Source of the DNA: Carboxylicivirga sp. | Lineage (GTDB): Bacteria > Bacteroidota > Bacteroidia > Bacteroidales > Marinilabiliaceae | DNA: 64,000 nt | NCBI GenBank assembly: GCA_025210475.1 | Contig: JAOARW010000107.1 | Span: 1-64,000, forward strand | Direction of reading: 5' to 3' | In this document: positions 17,550 to 26,706 of the stretch, piece after piece | Numbering within the stretch: position 1 is the stretch's first letter | Layout: every line of letters starts with the position of its first letter | Notes under the pieces: generated by a model | What the model was told of the DNA's origin: nothing | Database searches by the model: none | Seen by the model: the letters and a program-made list of their open reading frames with translations, nothing else | Program-made: the position numbers and the translations under genes

Positions 17550-19757
17550 ATGAAAATTATAAAAATTTTCCTCTATCTGATTGGTCTTGTTGCATTGTGC
17601 TTGATAGGCTTTTTTATTTACATGCAATTTGTTAAGGTTGAACGTTTAAAGCCCTTGCAATCTATGAGTTCAGAGTCGGTATTAATTATCGAGACAGAGA
17701 ATCTGACAACGGCCTGGCGCGAGATAAAGGAAAGTGCTTTATGGGAAAGCATTATCGAAGGCGATTATTTTGAAGAATACGAAGCCAACATGATGAGTTT
17801 TGACTCCTTGATGGTTGAAAACGCTTTGGTTAGGAACATTTTTAAAGATCGCCCTCTTGCCCTCTCGGTTCAAATGCTGGATAATGCTAATTTCGAAACC
17901 GTTTTTGCGGTTGACATCGGCAAATATGGCAAGTTATCCGTTCTGCCACAGCTAACGAGTCTGCTCGATGTGGAGATGAAAGAACGTCAGGTAGATAGTC
18001 TTACGGTTCATAGCATTCAGTTCGATAAACCTACCGATGTAATTCATATTTGCATACACGAAAACCTGCTGATTGGTTCCTTATCATCTAAGCTAATGAA
18101 CCGCACCATAAAAGCGATTCAAAAGGAGCAGTGGTTTAATCAAGCTAAGTTTATCGAAGCAAAAAACGAGACTGGTACCGGTCTGCTTAATTTTTACCTT
18201 AACTATAGCCAGCTTGACAATTTTGCAGGTAGTTTTGCCACTGAACTAAAAAGTTCTTTGGCCGATGTAAGCCGTATACTGGCCTACTCGAGCCTGGTAG
18301 CTGATTTAGAAGATAAAAACTTACGCTTGGCTGGTCACACCAATTATTTCGATACCATCCCATCGGTTGTGGACGCCTTAATAAAAGCTGAATCGGGTAA
18401 AATGGAAGCTCACAACGTACTGCCCTCACAAACGGCCTTTTTCACCTCGGTTAACACGAATAACTTTCAGGAATTCTACACCGATGTATTGGGGCAGTAC
18501 AGCACAACAGCTCCGGAAGTTTACAAAGACTACACCAACGGTATTCGAAAGGCTGAGAAATGGTTAGGGCTTGAGTTCAACGATGTACTTTTCTCCTGGA
18601 TCAAAGGCGAATTTGCTTTGGCTAAACTCAATCCTCAAACAAATGCCCGTGAATTCGATGCTTTGTTTGTTATTAAAGCCAACGATATTGATCTGGCCAA
18701 AGAAAAACTATCGCTTTTATTAAAGCACATCAAAAAACGAACACCTGTGCGTTTTGACCAGATAGACTATCGCAATCACCAGATTCATTTGCTACAGATG
18801 AAAGGCTTCTTCAAATTATTTTTTGGTGGCATGATGCAAGGCATGGAAAAACCTTACTTTACTTATGTGGATGATTATGTGGTTTTCTCTAATTCCATCA
18901 ACTCCCTGATGGGTATGATCGACGATTATCTGGTGGGAAATACCATTGCCCGCACCCCGTCGTTTAAATCATTTATCGAGGAATTTGATAACGAAAGTAA
19001 TTTCTCCCTGTTTGTGCAAACACCTAAAGTATATCAGCATTTGTATTATTACAGCGATCGCGAAACCAAGAAGAGTTTGCGAAAAAACAAGAATCTGATC
19101 ATCAATTTTGCCAATATTGGCTGGCAGTTAAAAGCTAACGGACAAACCTTTGAAACCGTATTATTAGCGAAGCACGATGAGAATGCTATGCTTTACGAAG
19201 AGCTGGAGAAAATGCAAAATGCAGCCGAGGATTTATACATTGATGAATACCGGGAGCTCAAGTTTAAAATGCGCCTGGATGATACTTTCCCATGGAACGA
19301 AGGAACGGTAAATTACTGGGTAAGTCACCCGGAGCGTGTGCAGGATAGTGTAATGATTCATGAAGGTGAAATGCGCGACAGCCTGCCACAGAATTTATGG
19401 CGCAATTACTATGTGAGTGGTAATATTCAATCGGCCATCCCTTACGATGATGGTGAGGTTGATGGTACAGCCGTTTTCTACTTCGATGATGAACAGCATA
19501 CGGTGAAGGCTGAGGTAGATTTTGATGAGGATGTGCTGGATGGCGACTACAAAGAGTTCTACAGCAATGGACGTAAAAAGGCCTTGTTATCCATCGATGA
19601 AGGCTTGCTCGATGGGGATGCACTTTTCTATTACCGCAATGGACAGATTAAGATTGAAGGCCGCTACAAAAACGGACTTCGACATGGAAAATGGAAACAT
19701 TATACCAAATCAGGCGATTTATTGAACAAAGAGTCTTGGCGCAAGGGGGAAGAGTAG
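17550..19757 (+). CDS. DUF3352-type membrane-anchored protein with C-terminal MORN repeats
   Basis: A 735-residue protein with one N-terminal membrane segment (about 4-26). Residues 30-560 resemble the DUF3352 family: paired phrases such as P-S-Q-T-A-F-F-T-S-V-N-T-N and F-S-W-I-K-G-E-F-A-L-A-K-L. The C-terminal 120 residues contain about four MORN-2 (YwqK-type) repeats built on the pattern Y-x-N-G-x2-K followed by G-x-x-D/H-G (for example F-Y-S-N-G-R-K-K and Y-R-N-G-Q-I-K-I-E-G). Such repeats occur as YwqK-like modules in many Bacteroidota proteins. It is most likely anchored in the inner membrane and facing the periplasm. No function is known; the fusion of the two parts is notable. Confidence 0.7.
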   Translation: MKIIKIFLYLIGLVALCLIGFFIYMQFVKVERLKPLQSMSSESVLIIETENLTTAWREIKESALWESIIEGDYFEEYEANMMSFDSLMVENALVRNIFKDRPLALSVQMLDNANFETVFAVDIGKYGKLSVLPQLTSLLDVEMKERQVDSLTVHSIQFDKPTDVIHICIHENLLIGSLSSKLMNRTIKAIQKEQWFNQAKFIEAKNETGTGLLNFYLNYSQLDNFAGSFATELKSSLADVSRILAYSSLVADLEDKNLRLAGHTNYFDTIPSVVDALIKAESGKMEAHNVLPSQTAFFTSVNTNNFQEFYTDVLGQYSTTAPEVYKDYTNGIRKAEKWLGLEFNDVLFSWIKGEFALAKLNPQTNAREFDALFVIKANDIDLAKEKLSLLLKHIKKRTPVRFDQIDYRNHQIHLLQMKGFFKLFFGGMMQGMEKPYFTYVDDYVVFSNSINSLMGMIDDYLVGNTIARTPSFKSFIEEFDNESNFSLFVQTPKVYQHLYYYSDRETKKSLRKNKNLIINFANIGWQLKANGQTFETVLLAKHDENAMLYEELEKMQNAAEDLYIDEYRELKFKMRLDDTFPWNEGTVNYWVSHPERVQDSVMIHEGEMRDSLPQNLWRNYYVSGNIQSAIPYDDGEVDGTAVFYFDDEQHTVKAEVDFDEDVLDGDYKEFYSNGRKKALLSIDEGLLDGDALFYYRNGQIKIEGRYKNGLRHGKWKHYTKSGDLLNKESWRKGEE

Positions 19758-19784
19758 AAACATTCAATGCTCACAACTTAAATA

Positions 19785-20507
19785 ATGATTTATATAAAAG
19801 CCATAAAGAACGTAAGCCGAACGGAAACTCGCAATTCGTATCCTTTGAATATTCCATCGTTGTTACATTTAAATACTTTAGAATTTAATAACGACGTAAC
19901 GTTTATCATTGGTGAAAATGGCATTGGTAAATCAACCCTAATTGAGGCATTGGCAATTAATGCAGGTTTTAATCCGGAAGGTGGTAGCCGCAACTTTAAT
20001 TTTAAAACCCATGATTCTCATTCAAATCTTTATGAGGACATCAAACTAATCCGGTCTCACAGGCGCAATGCTGATGGATTCTTTTTACGGGCTGAAAGTC
20101 TTTATAATGTTGCAAGTGAAATTGATAATACATTGGATAGAAGTCAGATAAACAGAAATTACGGTGGCTCACTGCATGAACTATCACATGGAGAGGGATT
20201 TCTTTCGTTAGTAAAAAACCGATTAACTGGGAATGGCCTCTATATTTTTGATGAACCGGAATCAGGACTATCCATCAATACCCAATTAAGTTTATTAATT
20301 GCAATTAAAGAACTGGTTAACAAAAATTCTCAATTTATAATCACTACCCACTCTCCAATAATATTAGCTTACCCCGGGGCAGATATCTTCAACTTTAGTG
20401 AAAACGGAATTGAACAGATCAAGTATGAAGAGACAGAGCACCATCGCTTAACCAAATATTTTATGAACAATCATCAACAATTTATTGAAACATTAGGGAT
20501 CAAATAA
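19785..20507 (+). CDS. Small AAA/ABC-type ATPase (COG3910-like)
   Basis: A 240-residue soluble ATPase. The P-loop is G-E-N-G-I-G-K-S-T (43-51), the ABC signature-like motif is L-S-H-G-E-G near 133, Walker B is Y-I-F-D-E-P-E-S-G-L-S near 150, and a switch His follows in T-T-H-S-P near 187. These match stand-alone predicted ATPases of the COG3910 type. No membrane partner is adjacent. The function is unknown; roles in stress or defence have been proposed for relatives of this fold, but the context (DUF3352 gene 27 bases upstream, a transporter convergent) gives no direct support. Confidence 0.8.
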   Translation: MIYIKAIKNVSRTETRNSYPLNIPSLLHLNTLEFNNDVTFIIGENGIGKSTLIEALAINAGFNPEGGSRNFNFKTHDSHSNLYEDIKLIRSHRRNADGFFLRAESLYNVASEIDNTLDRSQINRNYGGSLHELSHGEGFLSLVKNRLTGNGLYIFDEPESGLSINTQLSLLIAIKELVNKNSQFIITTHSPIILAYPGADIFNFSENGIEQIKYEETEHHRLTKYFMNNHQQFIETLGIK

Positions 20508-20549
20508 CTGAATATTACCATCGTAATTCTTTCATCAATAAACAAACAC

Positions 20550-22037
20550 CTATCGCTTCCTCTTGCTAATCACCAACAAAGCCAGGAAGGTAATGGCGCC
20601 GTTATAAATCAATTTCTCAAACCCCATGGTAAAGGTAAAGTCACCAGTTTCCAATAATTCAGGCGAGAACCACCCAATGACAGGAATCCATACATTGTAA
20701 TCGATTAAACCAATTAACAGCGGAGCCAGCAAGGCAATCAGCGGTACCCACCGATCTTTGATATCCAAGCGGGTAAATAAACCAAAAGCATACAAACCCA
20801 GCAATGGCCCGTAGGTATATCCGGCCAAATCAAAAACTGTGCTGATAACACTTCCGGCATTAAAAAACCGGAATAGTAAAATGACAAGTGCCAATAATAT
20901 GCTAAACCCGATGTGTACCTTTAGTCGTAAACGCTTGGCATCCTTCTGACTTTTTTCTTCCACATTTAATAAATCCACCGAGAAAGATGTAGTTAAAGAT
21001 GTTAATGCCGAATCGGCACTGGAATAGGCTGCGGCCACTAATCCCAGCATAAAGAATACACCAACAATTTGTGGTAGGTAATTACCAGTGGCAATAATTG
21101 GGAATAAATCATCGGAACGTTCGGGTAAAGCGATGCCCTGGTTGGCCGCAAATAAAAACAAGAGCACACCCAAACTTAAAAACAACAGGTTAACGGGTAT
21201 AAACGAAAAACCATACCAATACATGTTTTTCTGGGCATCCTTTAGGTTGCGGCACGTCAGGTTCTTCTGCATCATGTCCTGGTCCAGCCCCGTCATAACT
21301 ATGGTTATAAAAGCACCCGAAAAGAATTGCTTAATAAAATGCTGCTTCGATTTCCAATCGCTAAACTCAAAAACCTGCGAATAACTACTATCGGCAATGG
21401 CGTCGATCATGCCACTAAAAGTCAGGTTCATGCTTTTGGCAATCACCACCACCGTAATGCCAACACTCAACAGCATAAACAGGGTTTGCAAGGTATCGGT
21501 CCAGATAATGGTTTTTATTCCACCCCTAAAAGTATAAAGCCAAATCAATAAAATCGTTACCAAAACAGTTATCTCAAAGGGAATGTTAAGGGCATCAAAA
21601 ACGGCTATTTGAAGTACGTTGGCCATCAGGTACAATCGGGCCGATGCCCCAATGGTGCGTGATAATAAAAACAGAGCGGCCCCCGATTTATACGACCAGA
21701 ATCCAAATCGATCCCTTAGGTAAGTATAGATGGATGTAAGATTTAAACGGTAATACAGCGGCAACAGAATATGCGCAATAACCAAATAGCCCAGGAAATA
21801 TCCCAACACCATTTGCATGTAGGTTAGGCCCGTTTTACCAACCCAGCCAGGCACAGAAATAAAGGTTACACCCGATAAGGAGGCGCCAATCATACCGATT
21901 GACACAATGTACCAGGGTGACTGTCGGTTACCCCTGAAAAAAGTATCGTTATCCGAACGTTTACTGGTTAAAAAAGAAATAAAGATTAAAACGGCAAAGT
22001 AACCGGCTACAATTAATGCTGTTATTGTTGGATTCAT
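20550..22037 (-). CDS. Sodium:solute symporter (SSS family)
   Basis: A 495-residue membrane protein with about 13 helices. The N-terminal region F-L-T-S-K-R-S-D-N-D-T-F-F-R-G-N-R and the following I-G-M-I-G-A-S-L-S-G-V-T-F-I-S-V-P-G are the typical sodium:solute symporter start. The A-A-Y-S-S-A-D-S-A-L-T-S-L-T-T-S-F motif near 340 is the conserved sodium-site helix. Substrate is unknown (relatives carry sugars, sialic acid, proline or other solutes). It is convergent with the ATPase gene, with only 42 bases between them and no visible terminator. Confidence 0.9.
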   Translation of the reverse strand: MNPTITALIVAGYFAVLIFISFLTSKRSDNDTFFRGNRQSPWYIVSIGMIGASLSGVTFISVPGWVGKTGLTYMQMVLGYFLGYLVIAHILLPLYYRLNLTSIYTYLRDRFGFWSYKSGAALFLLSRTIGASARLYLMANVLQIAVFDALNIPFEITVLVTILLIWLYTFRGGIKTIIWTDTLQTLFMLLSVGITVVVIAKSMNLTFSGMIDAIADSSYSQVFEFSDWKSKQHFIKQFFSGAFITIVMTGLDQDMMQKNLTCRNLKDAQKNMYWYGFSFIPVNLLFLSLGVLLFLFAANQGIALPERSDDLFPIIATGNYLPQIVGVFFMLGLVAAAYSSADSALTSLTTSFSVDLLNVEEKSQKDAKRLRLKVHIGFSILLALVILLFRFFNAGSVISTVFDLAGYTYGPLLGLYAFGLFTRLDIKDRWVPLIALLAPLLIGLIDYNVWIPVIGWFSPELLETGDFTFTMGFEKLIYNGAITFLALLVISKRKR

Positions 22038-22178
22038 CTTAACTAATTTGCGGCTAAGATAAAATATTTGTAAGACAATATTTTATAAAATTAACACCTC
22101 CACTAACACAACACACCATATCGTTCTGATATAACATATTTTAAGAATATGAAAAATTAATATATATATGTCATACAA

Positions 22179-22565
22179 CTACAATCCCCTTCGATCGGCT
22201 ACTATCATTAAAGCTTCTTCACGAATAATTTCAGGAGGGTTAACGCCACGTATCTGCAGGCTCTTTAACCAGCCCGCCACTTCGCGTTCTTTGAGGGTGA
22301 ACAACACCTCGCGAAACTGCTCAATTTGCGCATCGCTGTAACTATCTGCTGCTTTCGAACGATAATCGTCTAACTCTTCATCTTCGTAGTACTCGACCTT
22401 ATCGCTGCTACTTAACAAACTGTCAGCTTCACATACTTCATGAGCTCCACAGCAATCATCAGCCACCAATGTTTGCTCTTCCGTTTCTTCGCTTTCTTTC
22501 GACTGACGTGAAAATATAATAGCTATTACTAAAGCTGCTACTATGCCTGCCAATAAATAAATCAT
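22179..22565 (-). CDS. Small anchored acidic protein of unknown function
   Basis: A 128-residue protein with an N-terminal membrane helix (about 1-18), then a Glu-rich linker, a Cys cluster D-D-C-C-G-A-H-E-V-C-E (about 36-46), another acidic stretch, and a helical C-terminal part. The Cys-Cys-x4-H-x3-Cys arrangement could bind a metal or form a disulfide, but this is speculation. I have seen similar short, anchored, Cys-containing proteins in Bacteroidota only as hypothetical proteins. It lies 142 bases upstream of the symporter on the same strand, so it could share a transcript. Confidence 0.6.
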   Translation of the reverse strand: MIYLLAGIVAALVIAIIFSRQSKESEETEEQTLVADDCCGAHEVCEADSLLSSSDKVEYYEDEELDDYRSKAADSYSDAQIEQFREVLFTLKEREVAGWLKSLQIRGVNPPEIIREEALMIVADRRGL

Positions 22566-22830
22566 GCCACAAAAATAACAATTACTCCACAGTTAACAGA
22601 CAGTACTCAGCAGTTTAACATTATTTACCACGCTATCGCACTACTTAACACTGACTGTGTAATAAAAAGACAAAAGGCAGAAGATTGTTCATCACAATAA
22701 TCCACCTTTGTCTTAGGTTTTCTAATTTTTAAAATACTGGTTCAATAATTATAAATGATTGCAAGGAAATCTCCTCACTACTTTTATCACATTAAACACT
22801 AACTATACCTTCTTCCGTCCTTGGTCTAAA

Positions 22831-23862
22831 TCAGTACTTCCACTTGTTAGCCAAAGCCACTAACGATAACATAATCGGTACTTCAACTAACACGCCCACC
22901 ACGGTAACCAATGCCGCCGGCGATTGCAGACCAAACAGTGCTATGGCAACAGCCACTGCCAGTTCGAAGAAATTACTGGCGCCAATCATGGCAGCTGGTG
23001 AACAAACAGCATGTGGTAGCTTCAACTTACGACCACCAAACCAGGCAATGAAAAAGATAAAATAGGTTTGAATAATCAAGGGGATCGCTACCAATAAAAT
23101 GATCAACGGATTGTTGGTAATATTGTGCCCCTGAAAAGCAAACAGCAAAACCAATGTAGCCAGGAGTGCAAAAATACTCACTGGCTTAAACTTTGGTAAA
23201 AAAGTTTCGGTAAACCACTGCACACCCTTTTTCTTAATCAGGTAGCGATTGGTTAATGTACCGGCCAACAATGGCACCACCACAAACACAACCACACTTG
23301 TTACAAGCGTATCATAAGGTATCGTTACATTTGTTACGCCTAACAAAAAACCAACAATGGGCACAAAAGCCACCAGAATAATCAGGTCGTTAACCGATAC
23401 CTGTACCAAGGTATAATTTGGATCGCCATCTGTTAGATACGACCACACAAAAACCATTGCGGTACACGGTGCTGCTCCCAAAAGAATCGCTCCGGCAATG
23501 TATTCGCCTGCCAGTTGCGGCTCGATAAAGGCCGCATACAATTTGGTGAAGAATATCCAGGCAAAAAATGCCATAGTAAATGGTTTGATTACCCAGTTAA
23601 TCACTAAAGTCAGAATCAAACCCTTAGGTCGTTTACCAACATTCTTTATACTGGAAAAATCCACCTGCAGCATCATGGGGTATATCATCAACCAAACTAA
23701 AACAGCCACAAGAATATTCACTCCCGAAATTTCCAATTGGCTCAATACCGTAACCGTATCGCCAAAGAAGTGACCGATTAAAATACCTCCTCCAATACAC
23801 AATGCCACCCACAACGTGAGGTACTTCTCAAAAAAACCGATTTGCTTTTTCTCTTGAGTCAT
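22831..23862 (-). CDS. acr3: Arsenite efflux transporter, ACR3 family
   Basis: A 343-residue transporter with about ten helices. I take the ATG at 23862; a TTG at 23883 would add seven residues. The G-A-A-P-C-T-A-M-V-F-V-W-S-Y-L motif contains the Cys required in ACR3 proteins, and the N-terminal L-W-V-A-L-C-I-G-G-G-I-L-I-G-H motif and the C-terminal N-F-F-E-L-A-V-A-V-A-I-A motif are family hallmarks. It exports arsenite from the cytoplasm using the proton motive force. It follows arsC by 39 bases and is the last gene of the ars operon. Confidence 0.95.
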   Translation of the reverse strand: MTQEKKQIGFFEKYLTLWVALCIGGGILIGHFFGDTVTVLSQLEISGVNILVAVLVWLMIYPMMLQVDFSSIKNVGKRPKGLILTLVINWVIKPFTMAFFAWIFFTKLYAAFIEPQLAGEYIAGAILLGAAPCTAMVFVWSYLTDGDPNYTLVQVSVNDLIILVAFVPIVGFLLGVTNVTIPYDTLVTSVVVFVVVPLLAGTLTNRYLIKKKGVQWFTETFLPKFKPVSIFALLATLVLLFAFQGHNITNNPLIILLVAIPLIIQTYFIFFIAWFGGRKLKLPHAVCSPAAMIGASNFFELAVAVAIALFGLQSPAALVTVVGVLVEVPIMLSLVALANKWKY

Positions 23863-23901
23863 TATTTTAACGCTTATTGCCAATAGCTGCCAGCCACCGG
23901 C

Positions 23902-24321
23902 TTATTTTTTAATATTTTCGGTGTAAAACTTGTAGAAACCATCTTTGATTTCATCCCGAACACGGTGAAATTCACTCATAATAAACTCGTCGCTTCCCTC
24001 GGCATGTGAAGGATCATCAAATCCGATGTGAATACGATACTTCACATCACCCATAAAAGCCGGACACGCCTCATTGGCACCACCGCAAACTGTAATGACA
24101 TAATCCCACTTTTCTCCAAGATACTTGTCGACAGAATCGCTGGTGTGATGACTAATATCCAGGCCTATCTCATTCATCACCTGAACAGCTTTAGCATTTA
24201 GCTTACCCGAAGCTTCCGTTCCTGCCGAATACACTTCAATATCCTTGTCGAAGGACTGTAAAAATCCATGTGCCATCTGGCTGCGGCAACTATTACCAGT
24301 ACATAAAATCAATACTCTCAT
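23902..24321 (-). CDS. arsC: Arsenate reductase, thioredoxin-coupled type
   Basis: A 139-residue protein related to low-molecular-weight tyrosine phosphatases. The P-loop C7-T-G-N-S-C12-R-S and the redox pair C79 and C86 (V-C-G-G-A-N-E-A-C-P) match the pI258-type ArsC, in which Cys relay to thioredoxin reduces arsenate to arsenite. The D-P-S-H-A-E-G motif near 104 is the usual catalytic Asp region. It sits between arsR and acr3, so the product arsenite is handed to the exporter. Confidence 0.95.
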   Translation of the reverse strand: MRVLILCTGNSCRSQMAHGFLQSFDKDIEVYSAGTEASGKLNAKAVQVMNEIGLDISHHTSDSVDKYLGEKWDYVITVCGGANEACPAFMGDVKYRIHIGFDDPSHAEGSDEFIMSEFHRVRDEIKDGFYKFYTENIKK

Positions 24322-24339
24322 TTTTTTGTATTTTAGTTA

Positions 24340-24672
24340 TTAACATTTTTCTGTTGAACAATCTTTGCAATCCAACTCATTAAGAAAAGGCACTCCCAGT
24401 TGGTTTAATCTTTGAATACCTTCCGGATTCAGGCAGTAATTCGTTTTTGTTCCCTGGGCCGTTCCTTTTATTAAGCCGGCCTTTTTTAATTCAGCCACAT
24501 GCTGATTTACCGTGGTTCTTCCCAAGGGCACAACCTCGGTAATATCGCCCGAGAAACAGGTGGCACGAGATCCCAGAAATTTTAAAATCTGTAAACGTGC
24601 CGGATGCGCCAGTGCTTTAAAAAACTGTGCCGTCTCTTGTAGCTCATCATCAAACAAATCTGTTTTTGCCAT
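24340..24672 (-). CDS. arsR: ArsR-family metalloregulator
   Basis: A 110-residue winged-helix repressor. The sequence F-K-A-L-A-H-P-A-R-L-Q-I-L-K-F-L (18-33) is the standard ArsR helix pair, followed by the recognition helix region R-T-T-V-N-Q-H-V-A-E-L-K-K-A-G (52-66). Candidate arsenic ligands are C39 and the C-terminal C102, C105 and C110. The classical C-V-C of plasmid ArsR is not present, so the metal site must be of another type. It lies 53 bases from a large palindromic operator and is expected to repress its own operon until arsenite binds. Confidence 0.92.
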   Translation of the reverse strand: MAKTDLFDDELQETAQFFKALAHPARLQILKFLGSRATCFSGDITEVVPLGRTTVNQHVAELKKAGLIKGTAQGTKTNYCLNPEGIQRLNQLGVPFLNELDCKDCSTEKC

Positions 24673-24724
24673 TTATTGTTGTTTATCAAATCATTGTTGA
24701 AAAATAACAGTTCTTGTTATTTTA

Positions 24725-24764
24725 GACGTAAAAATACGTCAAATAGTTGACGTATTTTTACGTC
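24725..24764 (-). promoter_or_regulatory. ars operator: nested perfect palindrome
   Basis: Two 18-base arms (24725-24742 and 24747-24764) are perfect inverted repeats separated by ATAG. Each arm contains GACGTA-AAAA-TACGTC (or its complement), itself a perfect palindrome, so four GACGTA half-sites are present. The location just upstream of arsR makes it the likely ArsR operator. A second, 9-bp inverted repeat (24701-24709 with 24715-24723) lies between operator and start codon. Confidence 0.85.
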
Positions 24765-24799
24765 AGGAGGGTTTTTAATATTTTTTTAACATTCGGGCA

Positions 24800-24827
24800 C
24801 AAAAAAAGGGAAGCAAATGCCTCCCTT
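24800..24827 (-). terminator. Terminator after trpS
   Basis: A 9-bp stem with one mismatch (24806-24814 with 24819-24827, 4-base loop) followed on the minus strand by a T run, 22 bases after the trpS stop. Confidence 0.85.
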
Positions 24828-24848
24828 CTATCTTATATGAATTAGCTA

Positions 24849-25934
24849 TTAAATGCCCATATTCATAGCTTCTCGAACTTCCTCAAGAGTCTTTTGAGCA
24901 ACCGATCGCGATTCGGCTATACCTTCACGTAAAATGCTTTTAACAAAATCCAAGTCATTCTCTAACTGAGTACGTCGTTCACGAATGGCTTTGAAATGCT
25001 CGTTGATAGATTCGGTTACAATCTGCTTTAGTTTTCCAGCTCCCTGTTCACCAATTTCTGTTGCAATGGTTTCAGGAGAACCTCCATTGGCCAATGCGGC
25101 AATGCGCAACAAGTTAGCAACCTCTGGTCGATTATCCGGATCGTAAGTAATCAATCGTTCAGAATCCGTTTTGGCCGATTTTACAGCCTTCATGGTTTCG
25201 TCAGCAGTCGATTTAATCATGATGGTATTATTACGGCTTTTACTCATTTTCTGCCCACCATCTAAACCAAGAATCATTGGTGTTTCACTTAACAAGCCTG
25301 TGGGCTCTCTGAATACTCGTGCTTTGAATTTCTTATTGAAACGCTTGGCAATGGTACGTGTCATCTCAATGTGTGGCAACTGATCTTTCCCCACCGGCAC
25401 TACATCACTCTTACAAAACAAGATATCGGCCGCCTGGTGTACCGGATAGGTGTACATTCCGGCATTAATCACATTTTGACCTGATGCCTGAATCTCTTCC
25501 TTAATGGTTGGATTCTTACTTAATTCTGCATTAGATACCAATGATAAGAAAGGAACCAAAAGTTGATTTAATTCAGGAATGTGACTGTGTGGAAAAATAT
25601 GCGTCTTGAATTTATGAGGATCTAATCCACAAGCCAGGTAATCAATGGTTAATTCCAATACATACTTTGAAATATCCTTAAATACGTCACGGTCAGTCAA
25701 CACCTGATAATCGGCAATAACAATAAACGTTTCAACTCCTAAATTTTGCAGGCGAACCCGATTTTGAAGCGATCCAAAATAATGGCCAATGTGCAAATTT
25801 CCGGTTGGGCGATCGCCAGTCAATACACGATGCTTATCAGGATTAATCTGCAAATCTGCTTCTAAAGCATTACTTTTTTTAACTGCTATATCAAATGAGG
25901 CATTACTGATGCCCTCTGTCTTTTCAGTTGTCAT
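24849..25934 (-). CDS. trpS: Tryptophanyl-tRNA synthetase
   Basis: A 361-residue class I synthetase. The nucleotide-binding HIGH motif is in R-P-T-G-N-L-H-I-G-H-Y-F-G and the second signature is K-M-S-K-S in G-G-Q-K-M-S-K-S-R-N-N. The first 35 residues are a little longer than in many bacterial TrpS proteins and carry no known domain. It charges tRNA-Trp for translation. Single-gene transcript, with its own terminator. Confidence 0.95.
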   Translation of the reverse strand: MTTEKTEGISNASFDIAVKKSNALEADLQINPDKHRVLTGDRPTGNLHIGHYFGSLQNRVRLQNLGVETFIVIADYQVLTDRDVFKDISKYVLELTIDYLACGLDPHKFKTHIFPHSHIPELNQLLVPFLSLVSNAELSKNPTIKEEIQASGQNVINAGMYTYPVHQAADILFCKSDVVPVGKDQLPHIEMTRTIAKRFNKKFKARVFREPTGLLSETPMILGLDGGQKMSKSRNNTIMIKSTADETMKAVKSAKTDSERLITYDPDNRPEVANLLRIAALANGGSPETIATEIGEQGAGKLKQIVTESINEHFKAIRERRTQLENDLDFVKSILREGIAESRSVAQKTLEEVREAMNMGI

Positions 25935-26056
25935 ATGATGTTATTTCTTTTAAGCCATTAATAAAGAGCTGCAAAAATGGTGAAAATTGCAATGATTTGA
26001 AAATTATTTATGCCTTAAGCCACAAGTCAATGTTCATATACAGAAGTTTGCAAAAA

Positions 26057-26503
26057 CTAACGCAGCCAATTTATGACATTAAGGCTTATCAATGCCCAAA
26101 TAATGTAGCGCAACAACTTACCAATAAACATACCGATGCCGGCCAATATCCAATTAACTTTTAACAAACCCAGTATTACCGCTATCACATCACCTACTCC
26201 GGGCAACCAACAGAATAATGCAATCCATAACTCACGTCCGGCCACCATTTTCTTGGTTTTTTCTATTTGGGAGGATTTAATTTTCAGGTATTTTTCAATC
26301 CATTCTGTTTTGCCAAGCCAGCCAAGTCCATAAGAACTCATGCCACCTAACCAGTTGCCCAATGTGGCTAATGCCAGGCACCAGTATAAATTATAGTCGG
26401 TTGCCAGCATTCCCGAGAGCAATGCCTCCGAACTAAAGGGAACAACCGTAGCCGCCAAAAAAGAAGCCAAAAAAAGAGCAAAATATCCCGCATCAAACAT
26501 CAA
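26057..26503 (-). CDS. YqaA/DedA-related membrane protein (VTT domain)
   Basis: A 148-residue membrane protein of about four helices. The sequence S-F-L-A-A-T-V-V-P-F-S-S-E-A-L-L-S-G near 14-31 and the F-C-W-L-P-G-V-G-D-V-I-A-V-I-L-G-L-L motif near 97-114 are typical of YqaA-type members of the DedA/SNARE-associated family. Relatives help membrane lipid and ion homeostasis, but the precise activity is unsettled. It lies upstream of trpS on the same strand, with 122 bases between them. Confidence 0.85.
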   Translation of the reverse strand: MMFDAGYFALFLASFLAATVVPFSSEALLSGMLATDYNLYWCLALATLGNWLGGMSSYGLGWLGKTEWIEKYLKIKSSQIEKTKKMVAGRELWIALFCWLPGVGDVIAVILGLLKVNWILAGIGMFIGKLLRYIIWALISLNVINWLR

Positions 26504-26624
26504 TTACATCATTTTAGGCCGCAAAAATACGAAAAATCAGCTCAGCGACTAAAAAAATATTTTCTTCTAAAAGCCTTTAAAAATCTACATTTCAGCTTTA
26601 TCAGGAAAATTATTTCAAAAAAAT

Positions 26625-26669
26625 ATGGTACTTTGTATTGCATAGTACCATTTTATGAATGTATATTTG
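26625..26669 (+). promoter_or_regulatory. Probable PadR operator and promoter
   Basis: A perfect 8-bp inverted repeat ATGGTACT (26625-26632) and AGTACCAT (26644-26651) with an 11-base spacer overlaps the -33 region of a promoter whose -7 is TATATTTG (26662-26669); the -33 is ATTG at 26637-26640, 21 bases upstream. The position upstream of padR fits autoregulation, as is usual for PadR repressors. Confidence 0.6.
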
Positions 26670-26706
26670 TAATGCATAATTCATTGTTTAAAATAGTATT
26701 TTAATC

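Noticed and set aside
19264..19623. 119-codon minus-strand frame inside the MORN-repeat gene
   Set aside because: It is His/Pro/Arg-rich, an effect of reading the repeats backwards.
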